Source of the DNA: Salirhabdus salicampi
GTDB lineage: Bacteria; Bacillota; Bacilli; Bacillales; Alkalibacillaceae
Assembly: GCF_024259515.1 (NCBI RefSeq)
Contig: NZ_JANBWE010000001.1
Location: 558,001 to 622,000 of the forward strand
DNA length: 64,000 nucleotides
Direction of reading: 5' to 3'
Each line of letters starts with the position of its first letter. Within the stretch, counting starts at the first letter, position 1. Under the pieces are notes generated by a model. It searched no databases. It saw nothing but the letters and a program-made list of their open reading frames with translations, and had not been told where the DNA came from. Made by a program: the position numbers and the translations under genes. Below, in pieces: positions 8,556 through 16,785 of the stretch.

Positions 8556-9347
8556 ATGATTACTTTCAATGATGTATCACTCGTCTATCCCAACGGCCAT
8601 GAAGGGTTGAAAAATGTGAATGTTACGATTAACGAAGGTGAATTTGTCGTAATTGTTGGCCTGTCGGGAGCGGGTAAGTCAACTTTTATCCGCAGTATAA
8701 ACCGCATGGTTTCTCCCACAGAAGGGGAACTTATCGTTGACGGTGAAAACATCCTTAATCTAAAAGGAAAAAACTTGCGCAAATTACGGACAAAGGTTGG
8801 TATGATCTTTCAAAACTATAATTTAGTGAACCGTTCAAGTGTGATGAAAAACACAATTAGTGGACGACTTGGTCATACAGGTACGTTACGTAGTATTTTT
8901 AATTTATATTCAAAAGAAGATCGTGCAATGGCGTACGGTAATTTGGATAGAGTCAATATGGCAGACCGAATTTATAACAGGGCCGACCAATTAAGTGGTG
9001 GTCAACAACAGCGTGTAAGTATTGCGCGTGTGTTAACACAGGAACCGAAAATTATCTTAGCGGATGAGCCTGTAGCAAGCTTGGATCCTCCTACTTCTCA
9101 CCAGGTAATGACATATTTACGCAAAATTAATAAAGAAGATAACATCACAACGATTGTTAATTTACACTTTATTGATATGGCGATGGAGTATGCTGATCGG
9201 ATTATTGGTATGCGTGAAGGTGAAGTTGTGTTTGATGGCTCGGTTAGCGAGGTAACTGAGAAGACATTTGAACAAATATATGATCGACCAATTCGTGACG
9301 AAGATTTGAGAGGAAGTGAAAAGGATGAGTCTTCCTCAGAAGAATAA
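8556..9347 (+). CDS. phnC: Phosphonate ABC transporter ATP-binding protein
   Basis: ABC ATPase of 263 aa. Walker A is GLSGAGKST (35-43), Q-loop lies in GMIFQNYNLV, signature is LSGGQQQR (147-154) and Walker B is IILADEP ending near residue 172, followed by the D-loop ASLDP. The PhnC-specific insertion after the Q-loop (GRLGHTGTLRSIFNLYSKEDR) is present. It energises import through the two permeases encoded downstream. Its 3' end overlaps the first permease gene, indicating translational coupling. Confidence 0.93.
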   Translation: MITFNDVSLVYPNGHEGLKNVNVTINEGEFVVIVGLSGAGKSTFIRSINRMVSPTEGELIVDGENILNLKGKNLRKLRTKVGMIFQNYNLVNRSSVMKNTISGRLGHTGTLRSIFNLYSKEDRAMAYGNLDRVNMADRIYNRADQLSGGQQQRVSIARVLTQEPKIILADEPVASLDPPTSHQVMTYLRKINKEDNITTIVNLHFIDMAMEYADRIIGMREGEVVFDGSVSEVTEKTFEQIYDRPIRDEDLRGSEKDESSSEE

Positions 9348-10140
9348 CAAAGTAGATCAAGAAAATTATTCTTTATATCCGAAGAGGTTAAAAATTCAAA
9401 TATCAATGGTGTTTTTTATCGTGTTAGCTTTTTACTTCTATAGCTTAAGTGAAACAAATGCGCGATTCCTTGAATTATTTATGAATTTAGATGTTATTAT
9501 TAATAAACTAGCTAGTATGTTTCCGCCAAACTGGGATTACATACCTTACGCAATTGATCCATTAATTGAAACCATTCAAATTGCGGTCGTGGCGTCTACT
9601 TTTGCGATTATTATTTGTATTCCGTTAAGCCTGTTATCGGCGAATACAATTGTTCGTAATAAATATGTTTATCAATTTTTCCGTACGGTAATGAACATCT
9701 TACGTACAATTCCTGATATATTATTAGCCATTATTTTTGTTAGTTTGTTTGGTATCGGAATTCTTCCGGGGATATTAGCTTTAACGGTCTTTTCTTTAGG
9801 TTTACTAGCCAAGCTGTTAAGCGAAACGATAGAAACAATTGATCCACGACAGTTGGAAGCCATCCATTCAACAGGTGGAAATATCATTCAAGTAATATGG
9901 TATGGGGTAGTGCCACAAGTATTACCTCAATTTATCTCCTATGGTTTATATGTATTTGAATTAAACGTAAGAGCATCGATTGTCCTTGGGTTTGTAGGTG
10001 CCGGTGGTATCGGATCGATTATCGATACTGAACTAAACTTCTTACAATATCAAAACGTAATGGCAATTCTCGTTCTGTTGCTGATCGCAGTTATTATCAT
10101 TGAAACGGTGAGTAATATGCTGAGAAGGAGAGTTGTCTAA
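9325..10140 (+). CDS. phnE: Phosphonate ABC transporter permease (first of two)
   Basis: Membrane permease of 271 aa with about six hydrophobic segments. The EAA loop that contacts the ATPase is visible as EAIHSTGGNIIQVIWYGVVPQVLP, and FVGAGGIGS follows, both typical of PhnE. Start taken as ATG 9325, 8 nt after GAGAGGAAG; a GTG at 9316 is also possible. The gene overlaps the end of phnC and the start of the second permease by one base (TAATG), so the operon is tightly coupled. The two permease paralogues likely form a heterodimer. Confidence 0.9.
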   Translation: MSLPQKNNKVDQENYSLYPKRLKIQISMVFFIVLAFYFYSLSETNARFLELFMNLDVIINKLASMFPPNWDYIPYAIDPLIETIQIAVVASTFAIIICIPLSLLSANTIVRNKYVYQFFRTVMNILRTIPDILLAIIFVSLFGIGILPGILALTVFSLGLLAKLLSETIETIDPRQLEAIHSTGGNIIQVIWYGVVPQVLPQFISYGLYVFELNVRASIVLGFVGAGGIGSIIDTELNFLQYQNVMAILVLLLIAVIIIETVSNMLRRRVV

Positions 10141-10949
10141 TGAATAAGGAACAGTTTGTCTTACCGCCAAAACCAAAAAGCTATAAACGAAAAAGAGTAC
10201 GTAATATTATGATTGCGGTTGTTCTTGGTATCATATATTACTGGGCGTTTTCCGGTGTGAATCAAAAAGTTGATTGGTACATGTTAGAGAAATTTGTCGA
10301 AAACTTTAAACGGATCATTCCGAAGTTTTTTAACCCTGATTTTAATGAACTCGGAAAAGTAACGGACTTGATTTTAGAGACGATTTTTATCGCTTATGCA
10401 GGTACGTTAATTGCTGCCATTTTAGCTATACCTTTTGGTTTTTGGGCCGCAAGAAACATGGTGAAAACACCTGCTTGGAATACGTTAGGAAAATGGATAC
10501 TAATTTTAGACAGAACATTTCCTGAATTAATATTAGCGATTATCTTCGTAATTTCAGTTGGAACTGGACCTTTTGCGGGAATTTTGACAATCGGATTAAC
10601 CGCTTTCGGAATGTTAGGGAAGCTATATGCTGAAGTGATTGAAAGTATAGATATGAAAGTGGTCGAAGCAATGGAAGCGAATGGAGCAAATAAAATGCAA
10701 ATTTTGTTCTATGGTATTTTTCCGCAAGTATTACCCGAATTTTTATCCTTCGCTTTATACCGATTTGAAATTGATATTCGAGCTTCAACAGTGTTAGGTT
10801 TGGTTGGTGCCGGCGGTATTGGTACGTTAATCGTTATTTCGGCTCAAAACCGTAACTGGGAACAGCTGGGCTTAATTATATTGTCCATTATTGTAGTCGT
10901 AGCTGTTATCGACTTTTTCTCCGGAAAAGTTCGAAAACGTTTAGTGTAA
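10140..10949 (+). CDS. phnE: Phosphonate ABC transporter permease (second of two)
   Basis: Permease of 269 aa, paralogous to the gene just upstream. About six membrane segments, the EAA motif EAMEANGANKMQILFYGIFPQVLP and the following GLVGAGGIGTL segment are present. The N-terminus is basic (KPKSYKRKRVR), in line with a cytoplasmic N-terminus. It starts on the last base of the previous gene's stop codon and ends the operon, with a hairpin terminator after it. Confidence 0.9.
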   Translation: MNKEQFVLPPKPKSYKRKRVRNIMIAVVLGIIYYWAFSGVNQKVDWYMLEKFVENFKRIIPKFFNPDFNELGKVTDLILETIFIAYAGTLIAAILAIPFGFWAARNMVKTPAWNTLGKWILILDRTFPELILAIIFVISVGTGPFAGILTIGLTAFGMLGKLYAEVIESIDMKVVEAMEANGANKMQILFYGIFPQVLPEFLSFALYRFEIDIRASTVLGLVGAGGIGTLIVISAQNRNWEQLGLIILSIIVVVAVIDFFSGKVRKRLV

Positions 10950-10966
10950 TTATATAAAAAGGAAAG

Positions 10967-11006
10967 AAACGTATGCATCATAACGTAAGTGCATGCGTTT
11001 TTTTGT
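10967..11006 (+). terminator. Terminator of the phn operon
   Basis: Stem AAACGTATGCA / TGCATGCGTTT (one wobble) and a run of seven T. Confidence 0.75.
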
Positions 11007-11036
11007 CTGTCAGAAATGAAAGTACTTTTATATAAG

Positions 11037-11066
11037 CAAAAAACGCTCAGTATTGAGCGTTTTGGC
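11037..11066 (-). terminator. Terminator of ku
   Basis: Stem AAAACGCTCA / TGAGCGTTTT with a short loop; on the minus strand it is followed by a T-run. It can also act on plus-strand read-through. Confidence 0.85.
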
Positions 11067-11074
11067 GTGTGAAA

Positions 11075-11920
11075 CTATTGGGATGCCGCTTTCTTTTTTG
11101 TTGTTGTCTTCTTTTTCGTTGGTGCTTTCTTCTTTCCTTTTGTTCCTTTTTTCGTTTTATCTAACGACTTTTGTAAAGCTTCCATTAAATCCGTCACATT
11201 GTCTGGCTTTGGTTTTTCTTTTCCGGTTTCAACTTGTTCGTTCGCTTTCTTTTCTTCAATGAGTTCTAGTAGTGCAGTGCGATACTCATCTTTATATTTT
11301 TCAACATCAAATTCTGTCGTAAGCTGATCAATTAACATTTTCGCTGTATCTAATTCTTTTTTTGCGATATTATCTTCTGCAGGTACATTTGGGACGTTTT
11401 GTACGTTTCGAACTTCATCAGGGTAATGGATTGTTTCCATTACTAATGTATTTTCGTACACACGAATTACTCCGAGTTGTTCCTTTGATCGGATCATAAT
11501 TTTAGCTACACCGATTTTACCAGTATCTTGTAACGCCTTTCGTAATAAAGAATAGGCTTTATTTCCCCCTTCATTAGGGGATAAATAATAACTTTTTTCA
11601 AAAAATATAGGGTCAATTTCCTCTAGTTTGACAAAGTCTATAATTTCAACGGACTTATCCGTCTTTTCTTCTTTTAACTCTGCAAGTTCTTCCTCTTCTA
11701 AGACGACAAATTTATTCTTGACGTATTCAAAAGCCTTTACAATATCATCGTTATTAACTTCTTTTTCACATACAGGGCAGATTTTTTCATATTGAATAGG
11801 TGTCTTACATTCTTTATGCAACTGACGTAACTTAACGTCTTTATTTTCGGTAGCGGTATGGAGTTTAACGGGTATGTTAACGAGGCCAAAACTAATGGTG
11901 CCTTTCCACATCGTGTGCAT
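11075..11920 (-). CDS. ku: Non-homologous end-joining protein Ku
   Basis: Bacterial Ku of 281 aa; the homodimer encircles DNA ends and recruits LigD for double-strand-break repair. It begins with the conserved MHTMWKGTISFGLVNIPVKL and contains the Ku-core landmarks CPVCEKEV, KAFEY, VLEEEEL and the region EIDPIFFEKSYYLSPNEGG. The C-terminal tail is a long Lys/Thr-rich extension (KKK repeats) as in other Ku proteins that bind DNA non-specifically. ATG 11920 is chosen: it gives the canonical N-terminus and has AAAAAGGAG upstream, while an in-frame ATG 111 nt further up does not. Divergent from ligD. Confidence 0.95.
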   Translation of the reverse strand: MHTMWKGTISFGLVNIPVKLHTATENKDVKLRQLHKECKTPIQYEKICPVCEKEVNNDDIVKAFEYVKNKFVVLEEEELAELKEEKTDKSVEIIDFVKLEEIDPIFFEKSYYLSPNEGGNKAYSLLRKALQDTGKIGVAKIMIRSKEQLGVIRVYENTLVMETIHYPDEVRNVQNVPNVPAEDNIAKKELDTAKMLIDQLTTEFDVEKYKDEYRTALLELIEEKKANEQVETGKEKPKPDNVTDLMEALQKSLDKTKKGTKGKKKAPTKKKTTTKKKAASQ

Positions 11921-11961
11921 CCTTATCACTCCTTTTTCGTTAGGATTTGTAGAAACATTAA

Positions 11962-12004
11962 AAATATGTTCTTTCTTATAGGAATTTTCAGGGCGGTCAT
12001 AATA
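11962..12004. promoter_or_regulatory. Divergent sigma-G-like promoters between ku and ligD
   Basis: Toward ligD: TTATAG (11976-11981), 16 bp, CATAATA (11998-12004). Toward ku (minus): TGAAAA (complement of 11985-11990), 16 bp, CATATTT (complement of 11962-11968). Both resemble forespore sigma-G sites (TGAATA / CATAcTA). In Bacillus subtilis the ku-ligD pair is sigma-G-dependent. Confidence 0.4.
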
Positions 12005-12030
12005 TGGAAGAAGGAAAGGAGTACATAACA

Positions 12031-13854
12031 ATGTGGAAACCGATGTTACCGAAATTATCGGATGAGATACCAGATAAAAGTGGTTGGTATTTTGAAGTCA
12101 AATATGATGGTTTTCGTGCTATGCTGCACTGGACAACATCAAAAGTACAATTAATTTCCCGTAATGGAAACGACCTATCAGCTAACTTTCCCGAAATTAT
12201 TAATTTTTGCAAAGAAAAGATGGATGAAGTCTCAGCCTATTTGCCCCTCCAACTTGATGGTGAGATTGTATTATTAAACAATCCTTATCAAGGAAACTTT
12301 CCATTATTACAACAACGGGGGCGTCTCAAGCAACAAAGGAAAATAAAACAATATGCAAAGGAAAGACCTGTAACATTTGCTTGTTTTGATTTGCTAATGA
12401 AAAGTGGGAATGGGTTAAATAGAAACACCTTTCTTGAAAGGAAAGAGCAATTATATCAATTATTCGAGACCATGAAATGGCCCTTATACGTTACACCTGC
12501 GTACCCAATCGGTATCGTTCAACAATACGAGGATTTTAGTGAGCTGTGGGAAAAGGTAACGACAAACTACGGGGAAGGGGTTGTCGCAAAAAGGGGGGCA
12601 AATAAATATGAAACAGGTAAGCGGGTAAACCACTGGTTAAAAATAAAAAATTGGCGGAATATAACGGGCGTCATTACGGGCTTTGATTCGAATAATGATT
12701 ATTTTCAAGTAAGTGTTTTTAACGATGAAGACAAAGTTGTTCCAATAGGCAGCTTTAAACATGGCTTCACAGAGGAACAATACGATACATTATCAGCTTT
12801 TGTAAAGGAGCATGGTAAACAAAATAAAGATGGAATAATTACAGTTCCTCCAGGGATTACAGTCCAAATCCATTGCTTAGATGCGTATGATGGTGAATTA
12901 AGGGAGCCATTATTTGATCAATTTCGGTTTGACCTAGAGGTCGAAGAGAATACAGAACATAAAGTCCAAATTGACCTGTCTATGTTGCCAGAGGATGTCG
13001 AGTTAACGAACACCGATAAACCGTTATGGCCGACCCCGAATTTAACGAAAATGGATCATGTCATGTATTTACGTCGAATAGCTCCTTACATGTTACCTTT
13101 TTTACAAGAAAAACGGTTAACGGTTATCCGTTATCCTCATGGAATTCAAGACGAATCTTTTTTTCAAAAACACCGAGCAGATTATAGCCCATCTTTTGTC
13201 GATATAGACATAGAAGGGGATGAAACATTTATCGTGTGTAATAACATAAAAAGTCTTTGTTGGTTTGGGAATCAAGCTGCTATTGAATTCCACATTCCGT
13301 TTCAACGGATAAACCGACCATTTCCCGATGAAATTGTATTTGATTTAGATCCTCCTTCACGCAAGGAATTTTCTTTAGCTGTCAAAGCGGTCAATGTGAT
13401 TAAGGATATGTGCAATTATTTGGAGATTATTCCGTTTGTTAAAACATCGGGCAATAAGGGGTTACAACTTCACATCCCTATCCCAGAAGAAAGCCTAACA
13501 TATGATGAAACGAGACAATTTACTGAAGCTATTGCGACGACTTTAGTTACTCAGCATCCTGAGCTCTTTACCATTGAACGGCTAAAAAAGAATCGTGGAA
13601 ATCGCCTTTATGTAGATTATATTCAGCATGCTGAGGGAAAAACGATTATTGCACCATATTCTCCAAGAGCTACTGAGGAGGGTACGGTAGCAACGCCTTT
13701 GTTTTGGGAAGAGGTAAGTGAACAGTTAGACCCGACCGATTACAATTTAAAAACAGTCCCTTCTCGGATTAATCTAAAAGGCTGCCCATTTCAAATGATG
13801 GAAATCGCTCGTAAACAACAAAACATTCAAAAATTAAAAAGTTTACTTACGTAA
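12031..13854 (+). CDS. ligD: Multifunctional DNA ligase D (ligase + polymerase/primase)
   Basis: LigD of 607 aa. The ATP-dependent ligase domain (about 1-290) has the nucleotidyl-lysine motif KYDGFR (Lys24), the downstream motifs LDGEIV, ACFDLL, GEGVVAKR and the terminal WLKIKNW. The archaeo-eukaryotic primase-like polymerase domain follows (about 310-600), with the catalytic VFDLDPPS (Asp438 and Asp440) and SGNKGLQLHIP. The 3'-phosphoesterase domain of longer LigD proteins is absent, as in B. subtilis. Start is ATG 12031, 9 nt after AAGGAAAGGAG; an upstream ATG at 12004 overlaps the promoter. Works with the divergent ku gene in end joining of broken spore or stationary-phase DNA. Confidence 0.94.
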   Translation: MWKPMLPKLSDEIPDKSGWYFEVKYDGFRAMLHWTTSKVQLISRNGNDLSANFPEIINFCKEKMDEVSAYLPLQLDGEIVLLNNPYQGNFPLLQQRGRLKQQRKIKQYAKERPVTFACFDLLMKSGNGLNRNTFLERKEQLYQLFETMKWPLYVTPAYPIGIVQQYEDFSELWEKVTTNYGEGVVAKRGANKYETGKRVNHWLKIKNWRNITGVITGFDSNNDYFQVSVFNDEDKVVPIGSFKHGFTEEQYDTLSAFVKEHGKQNKDGIITVPPGITVQIHCLDAYDGELREPLFDQFRFDLEVEENTEHKVQIDLSMLPEDVELTNTDKPLWPTPNLTKMDHVMYLRRIAPYMLPFLQEKRLTVIRYPHGIQDESFFQKHRADYSPSFVDIDIEGDETFIVCNNIKSLCWFGNQAAIEFHIPFQRINRPFPDEIVFDLDPPSRKEFSLAVKAVNVIKDMCNYLEIIPFVKTSGNKGLQLHIPIPEESLTYDETRQFTEAIATTLVTQHPELFTIERLKKNRGNRLYVDYIQHAEGKTIIAPYSPRATEEGTVATPLFWEEVSEQLDPTDYNLKTVPSRINLKGCPFQMMEIARKQQNIQKLKSLLT

Positions 13855-13972
13855 TGTTCGATTAGAAGAGTAGCGAAATACTTATGGTTCAGTTCTTCTG
13901 TTGGTTACATGTGACTGTGACTTCCATGTTAATCGTCATTGCTGAAAAATGCAGGGAGATAAGACGTAAAGT

Positions 13973-13998
13973 AATAGCGACCCTTTTGGGTCGCTATT
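13973..13998 (-). terminator. Terminator of the thioredoxin gene
   Basis: Perfect 11-bp stem AATAGCGACCC / GGGTCGCTATT with a TTTT loop. On the minus strand it is followed by ACTTTACG, so the U-tract is weak. Confidence 0.6.
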
Positions 13999-14001
13999 CG
14001 T

Positions 14002-14307
14002 TTATTGTGATGCAAAATCTTTAATTGCTTCCTCTGGAACTACACCAGATACTCGGTCCTTTTCTTCTCCATTTTTCACTAATACCATTGTTGGGATGCT
14101 CATAATACCAAATTTTTGGGCAATACCTGGTGCTTCATCAACATCCACACTATAAAATGCAGGTCCTTCCATTTCCGCTGCTACACTGCTTACAACTGGA
14201 TCCAGTTGTTTACAACCAGGTCACCAGTCAGCAGTAAATTTAAGTACAACTGTATCATTGGAATTCACAACGGAATCGTAATCATTTTCACGTAACTCTT
14301 TTAACAT
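14002..14307 (-). CDS. Thioredoxin-fold protein with in-frame TGA at the first active-site Cys (candidate selenoprotein)
   Basis: Reading through one TGA gives a 101-aa thioredoxin-fold protein: MLKELRENDYDSVV start, beta strand VVLKFTADW, then TGA-P-G-C-K, then the VDVDEAPGIAQKFGI strand-helix and the cis-proline motif SIPTMVLV. The TGA is codon 29 (plus-strand 14221-14223), exactly where the nucleophilic Cys of WCxxCK stands; the resolving Cys32 is kept. An AAAGGAGGGA ribosome binding site precedes ATG 14307 and no other stop occurs before the TAA. Eleven nt after the TGA lies an 18-nt perfect palindrome (14192-14209) able to form a 7-bp hairpin with a GAUC loop, the place and shape of a bacterial SECIS. 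Sec is therefore a serious reading; a nonsense-mutated pseudogene is the alternative. Confidence 0.75.
14192..14209 (-). promoter_or_regulatory. Candidate bacterial SECIS hairpin
   Basis: Palindrome ACAACTGGATCCAGTTGT, inside the thioredoxin coding sequence, starting 11 nt after the in-frame TGA. The apical loop begins 18 nt after TGA and starts with G, which fits known constraints of bacterial SECIS elements. It could also be a chance palindrome in coding DNA. Confidence 0.45.
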
Positions 14308-14514
14308 AAAATCCCTCCTTTTTATTTTCAGTTTTTCCAAGAGAGGTTAAAATCAAACAAATTAATGTGAGGCCAATCGCTCATTTTCTTTGAAGGGGTG
14401 GGGAGCATAGGAAGTGAAGGGCAGAAGTTTTAATGTCTCATGAATAATTTGATAACATAGTCAGAGAAACATATGATGTCAAATATACTTAAACATAGAA
14501 GGTTGGGAGTAAGC

Positions 14515-15510
14515 TTGAAATTAAGTGTACTAGATCAATCGGTTATTAAAAAAGGATATCATCCACAAGATGCTTTGCACGAAACGGTTCGTTTAGCGCA
14601 ATATACTGAACAATTAGGGTACACTCGATTTTGGGTAGCCGAACATCATAACACGAATGGAATAGCAGGTACATCACCAGATATTTTAATATCCCATATT
14701 GCAGCAAATACGGAACGTATAAAAGTGGGTACAGGGGGAGTGTTATTACCTCAATATAGCCCTTATAAAGTAGCGGAAAATTTTAAGGTTTTACAAGCTC
14801 TTTACCCAGGCAGAATTGATTTAGGTGTTGGGCGTTCACCGGGGGGGAATGCCAAAACACGACTTGCATTGACGGATAACGTAAAGAAAAGTTTAAATGA
14901 GTTTCCACGTCAAGTGAAACAGTTACAATACTTTTTAACGAATGCATTACCTCCGGACCATCCTTTTTATGGTGTCAAGGCATATCCTGAAGTCGATGTG
15001 GTTCCGGATTTATGGTTGCTTGGAATTACCCATCGAGGAGCGAGAGTTGCTGCGGAAAATGGGACTGCGTTTACATATGGGCATTTTATAAACGCTGAGA
15101 ACGGCAAGAGGGCACTACAGTATTACTACAATAACTTTCAGGCGTCTTCCAACCGAAAGGAACCAAAAGCTAATGTCTGTATTTTTGTTGTATGTGCAGA
15201 TACAGAGGAGAAGGCAGAGGAAATTGCGCTAAGCCAAGATATGTGGTTGTTATCAGTTGGCGAGATGAGAACAGATACCCGCATTGTACCAACTGATGAA
15301 GTAAAACAAAAACGATTTTCAGTACAACAAATCGATAAGATGAAAGAAAATCGAAAACGAACGATAATTGGCACACCAAAAAAAGTAAAGGAACAACTAG
15401 ATAGATTAAGTGATGAATATAAAACAGATGAGTTTATGATTATTATGAATAATTATCACTTTGACGATAAACTTAGATCATATGAGCTAATAGCAGAAGC
15501 CGTAATATAA
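14515..15510 (+). CDS. LLM-class flavin-dependent oxidoreductase (luciferase-like)
   Basis: Bacterial-luciferase-like monooxygenase of 331 aa. Typical start KLSVLDQSVIKKG, then FWVAEHHNTNGIAGTSPDILI, the RIKVGTGGVLLPQYSPYKVAENF segment and DLGVGRSPGG, all diagnostic of the MsnO8/YhbW-type LLM family that uses FMNH2. The C-terminal half carries IIGTPKKVKEQLDRL. Start chosen as TTG 14515 because GGGAGTAAG lies just upstream and the family N-terminus begins there; an ATG at 14473 would add 14 unrelated residues. Substrate unknown. Cytoplasmic, monocistronic. Confidence 0.9.
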   Translation: MKLSVLDQSVIKKGYHPQDALHETVRLAQYTEQLGYTRFWVAEHHNTNGIAGTSPDILISHIAANTERIKVGTGGVLLPQYSPYKVAENFKVLQALYPGRIDLGVGRSPGGNAKTRLALTDNVKKSLNEFPRQVKQLQYFLTNALPPDHPFYGVKAYPEVDVVPDLWLLGITHRGARVAAENGTAFTYGHFINAENGKRALQYYYNNFQASSNRKEPKANVCIFVVCADTEEKAEEIALSQDMWLLSVGEMRTDTRIVPTDEVKQKRFSVQQIDKMKENRKRTIIGTPKKVKEQLDRLSDEYKTDEFMIIMNNYHFDDKLRSYELIAEAVI

Positions 15511-15582
15511 CGGAATGAATCCCCTATTTAGTAGAAAAACCTGATTATTCCTCAGTTTTGTCCATTATTTATACGAAGAACA

Positions 15583-15608
15583 AAAAAACCAGCAAAAATT
15601 GCTGGTTT
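15583..15608 (-). terminator. Terminator of the queF-yhhQ operon
   Basis: Stem AACCAGCAA / TTGCTGGTT followed on the minus strand by a T-run; the stem begins at the stop codon of the transporter gene. Confidence 0.85.
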
Positions 15609-16257
15609 ATACAGTCGTATGTTGTTCTACGTGAGTTGTCTTTTTGTCCTTGGATAGAAGGTAAAAAAGTGGTGTATCACACAATGCTATAGCGAGTTTT
15701 ACAATATATTGTGAAAAAACCATAACGATTAATTCTGGTGTACCGTAAAAAGCAATCGTAATAAAGATTAACGTATCAACAAACTGTGACACAAACGTAC
15801 TACCGTTGTTTCGTAACCATTTATGTTTATCCATCGTTTTCTTTTTTAAGTAAGAAAAGACATATACGTCTACGTGTTGTGAGATAAAGTAGGCGATTAA
15901 ACTGGCTAGTACGAAACGATAGTTTTGGCCAAGCAACGTTTCGTATGCAGTTTGAGTATCGGCGGCAAATGGAGCAACAGGTAAAACCATCCCAAGAAAT
16001 ATCATAATGCTCGCAAAGATTTGTGCCCCGAATCCCATTAAAATCGTCCGTCTAGCCTCTTCTTTTCCGTAGCGTTCATGGATAACATCGGTAAACAAGA
16101 AAGAAAAAGCATACATAACGACAGCGGCTGGTAAAATGAAATTTCCTACCATAATAATTTTGCCTGCAATGACGTTTGCAATCACAATAGATGTTGCAAA
16201 CAGAACATTAAACAAGACTAAATTTCGATCCGCTAAAGAATTATGCATGTTGTTCAT
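15607..16257 (-). CDS. yhhQ: Queuosine precursor transporter (YhhQ/QPTR family)
   Basis: Membrane protein of 216 aa with about six hydrophobic segments, of the VUT_1 (formerly DUF165) family that imports queuosine precursors such as preQ0/preQ1. Family landmarks FLFTDVIHERYGKEEARRTI, the SLIAYFISQHVDVYVFSYLKKK segment with a conserved Gln-His-Asp cluster, and FVSQFVDTLIFITIAFYG are present. It overlaps queF by 17 bp, so it is translationally coupled to a queuosine enzyme, and is under the same preQ1 riboswitch. The context supports preQ0/preQ1 uptake. Confidence 0.92.
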   Translation of the reverse strand: MNNMHNSLADRNLVLFNVLFATSIVIANVIAGKIIMVGNFILPAAVVMYAFSFLFTDVIHERYGKEEARRTILMGFGAQIFASIMIFLGMVLPVAPFAADTQTAYETLLGQNYRFVLASLIAYFISQHVDVYVFSYLKKKTMDKHKWLRNNGSTFVSQFVDTLIFITIAFYGTPELIVMVFSQYIVKLAIALCDTPLFYLLSKDKKTTHVEQHTTV

Positions 16258-16654
16258 CCTTTGTACGAATGGCAGTAGTCGTTAACTCAATACCTCCACG
16301 AGCAGATTGATACACTGTAACTTCTACTTGTTTTGGGTCAATGGCATAAACGACATCCTCAGCAATTTGTGCTGCCAACGTTTCACAAAATGCGCCTTCG
16401 TCACGATATGACCATAGGTAAAATTTTAATGATTTCGATTCAATACACTTTTCATCCGGTATATATTCGATTTCAACCCGTCCGAAGTCAGGTTGACCTG
16501 TCTTTGGACAAACGGCGGTAAACTCTAGTGCATTAAATTTAATTTTTTGGACGTTCGGACTAGGAAACGCCTCATTCTTTAAAATTTCTCTTCCTTCTTC
16601 AACACTATTTGGCCTTGGCATCGGACCAGAAGAAGGTAACCACGCTTTTTCCAT
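16241..16654 (-). CDS. queF: NADPH-dependent preQ0 reductase QueF
   Basis: QueF of 137 aa, type I (unimodular), reducing 7-cyano-7-deazaguanine (preQ0) to preQ1 in queuosine biosynthesis. The tunnel-fold motif CPKTGQPDFG carries the catalytic Cys49 and Asp56, with the same spacing as Cys55/Asp62 of the B. subtilis enzyme, and the substrate-binding ESKSLKFYLWSYRDEG follows. It is somewhat shorter than the B. subtilis protein (165 aa). First gene of a two-gene operon with the precursor transporter; the preQ1 riboswitch overlaps its ribosome binding site. Confidence 0.94.
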   Translation of the reverse strand: MEKAWLPSSGPMPRPNSVEEGREILKNEAFPSPNVQKIKFNALEFTAVCPKTGQPDFGRVEIEYIPDEKCIESKSLKFYLWSYRDEGAFCETLAAQIAEDVVYAIDPKQVEVTVYQSARGGIELTTTAIRTKDEQHA

Positions 16655-16660
16655 TTTGAT

Positions 16661-16702
16661 TCCTCCCTAGTTTTGATAAAGCAGGATGGTTTCGAACTGC
16701 TG
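16661..16702 (-). promoter_or_regulatory. PreQ1-I riboswitch
   Basis: On the minus strand: stem GCAG / CTGC, the loop TTCGAAACCATC, then the A-rich tail TTTATCAAAACTA running into the ribosome binding site AGGGAGG of queF. This matches the small preQ1-I aptamer layout, whose tail folds back into the loop and hides the ribosome binding site when preQ1 is bound. Its position before a queF-transporter operon supports it. Confidence 0.75.
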
Positions 16703-16785
16703 TTACAAAAAATACATAACGTAAAAATTATAGCAGAGATGGGATAGAAAACAATATATTTACCTTTATTTTTCATAATACGAGA

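Noticed and set aside
13973-14307. TGA in the thioredoxin-like gene read as Trp through a changed genetic code
   Set aside because: Other intact genes here end in TGA (for example the hydrolase at 161-1036, ending QS-TGA), so TGA is a normal stop.
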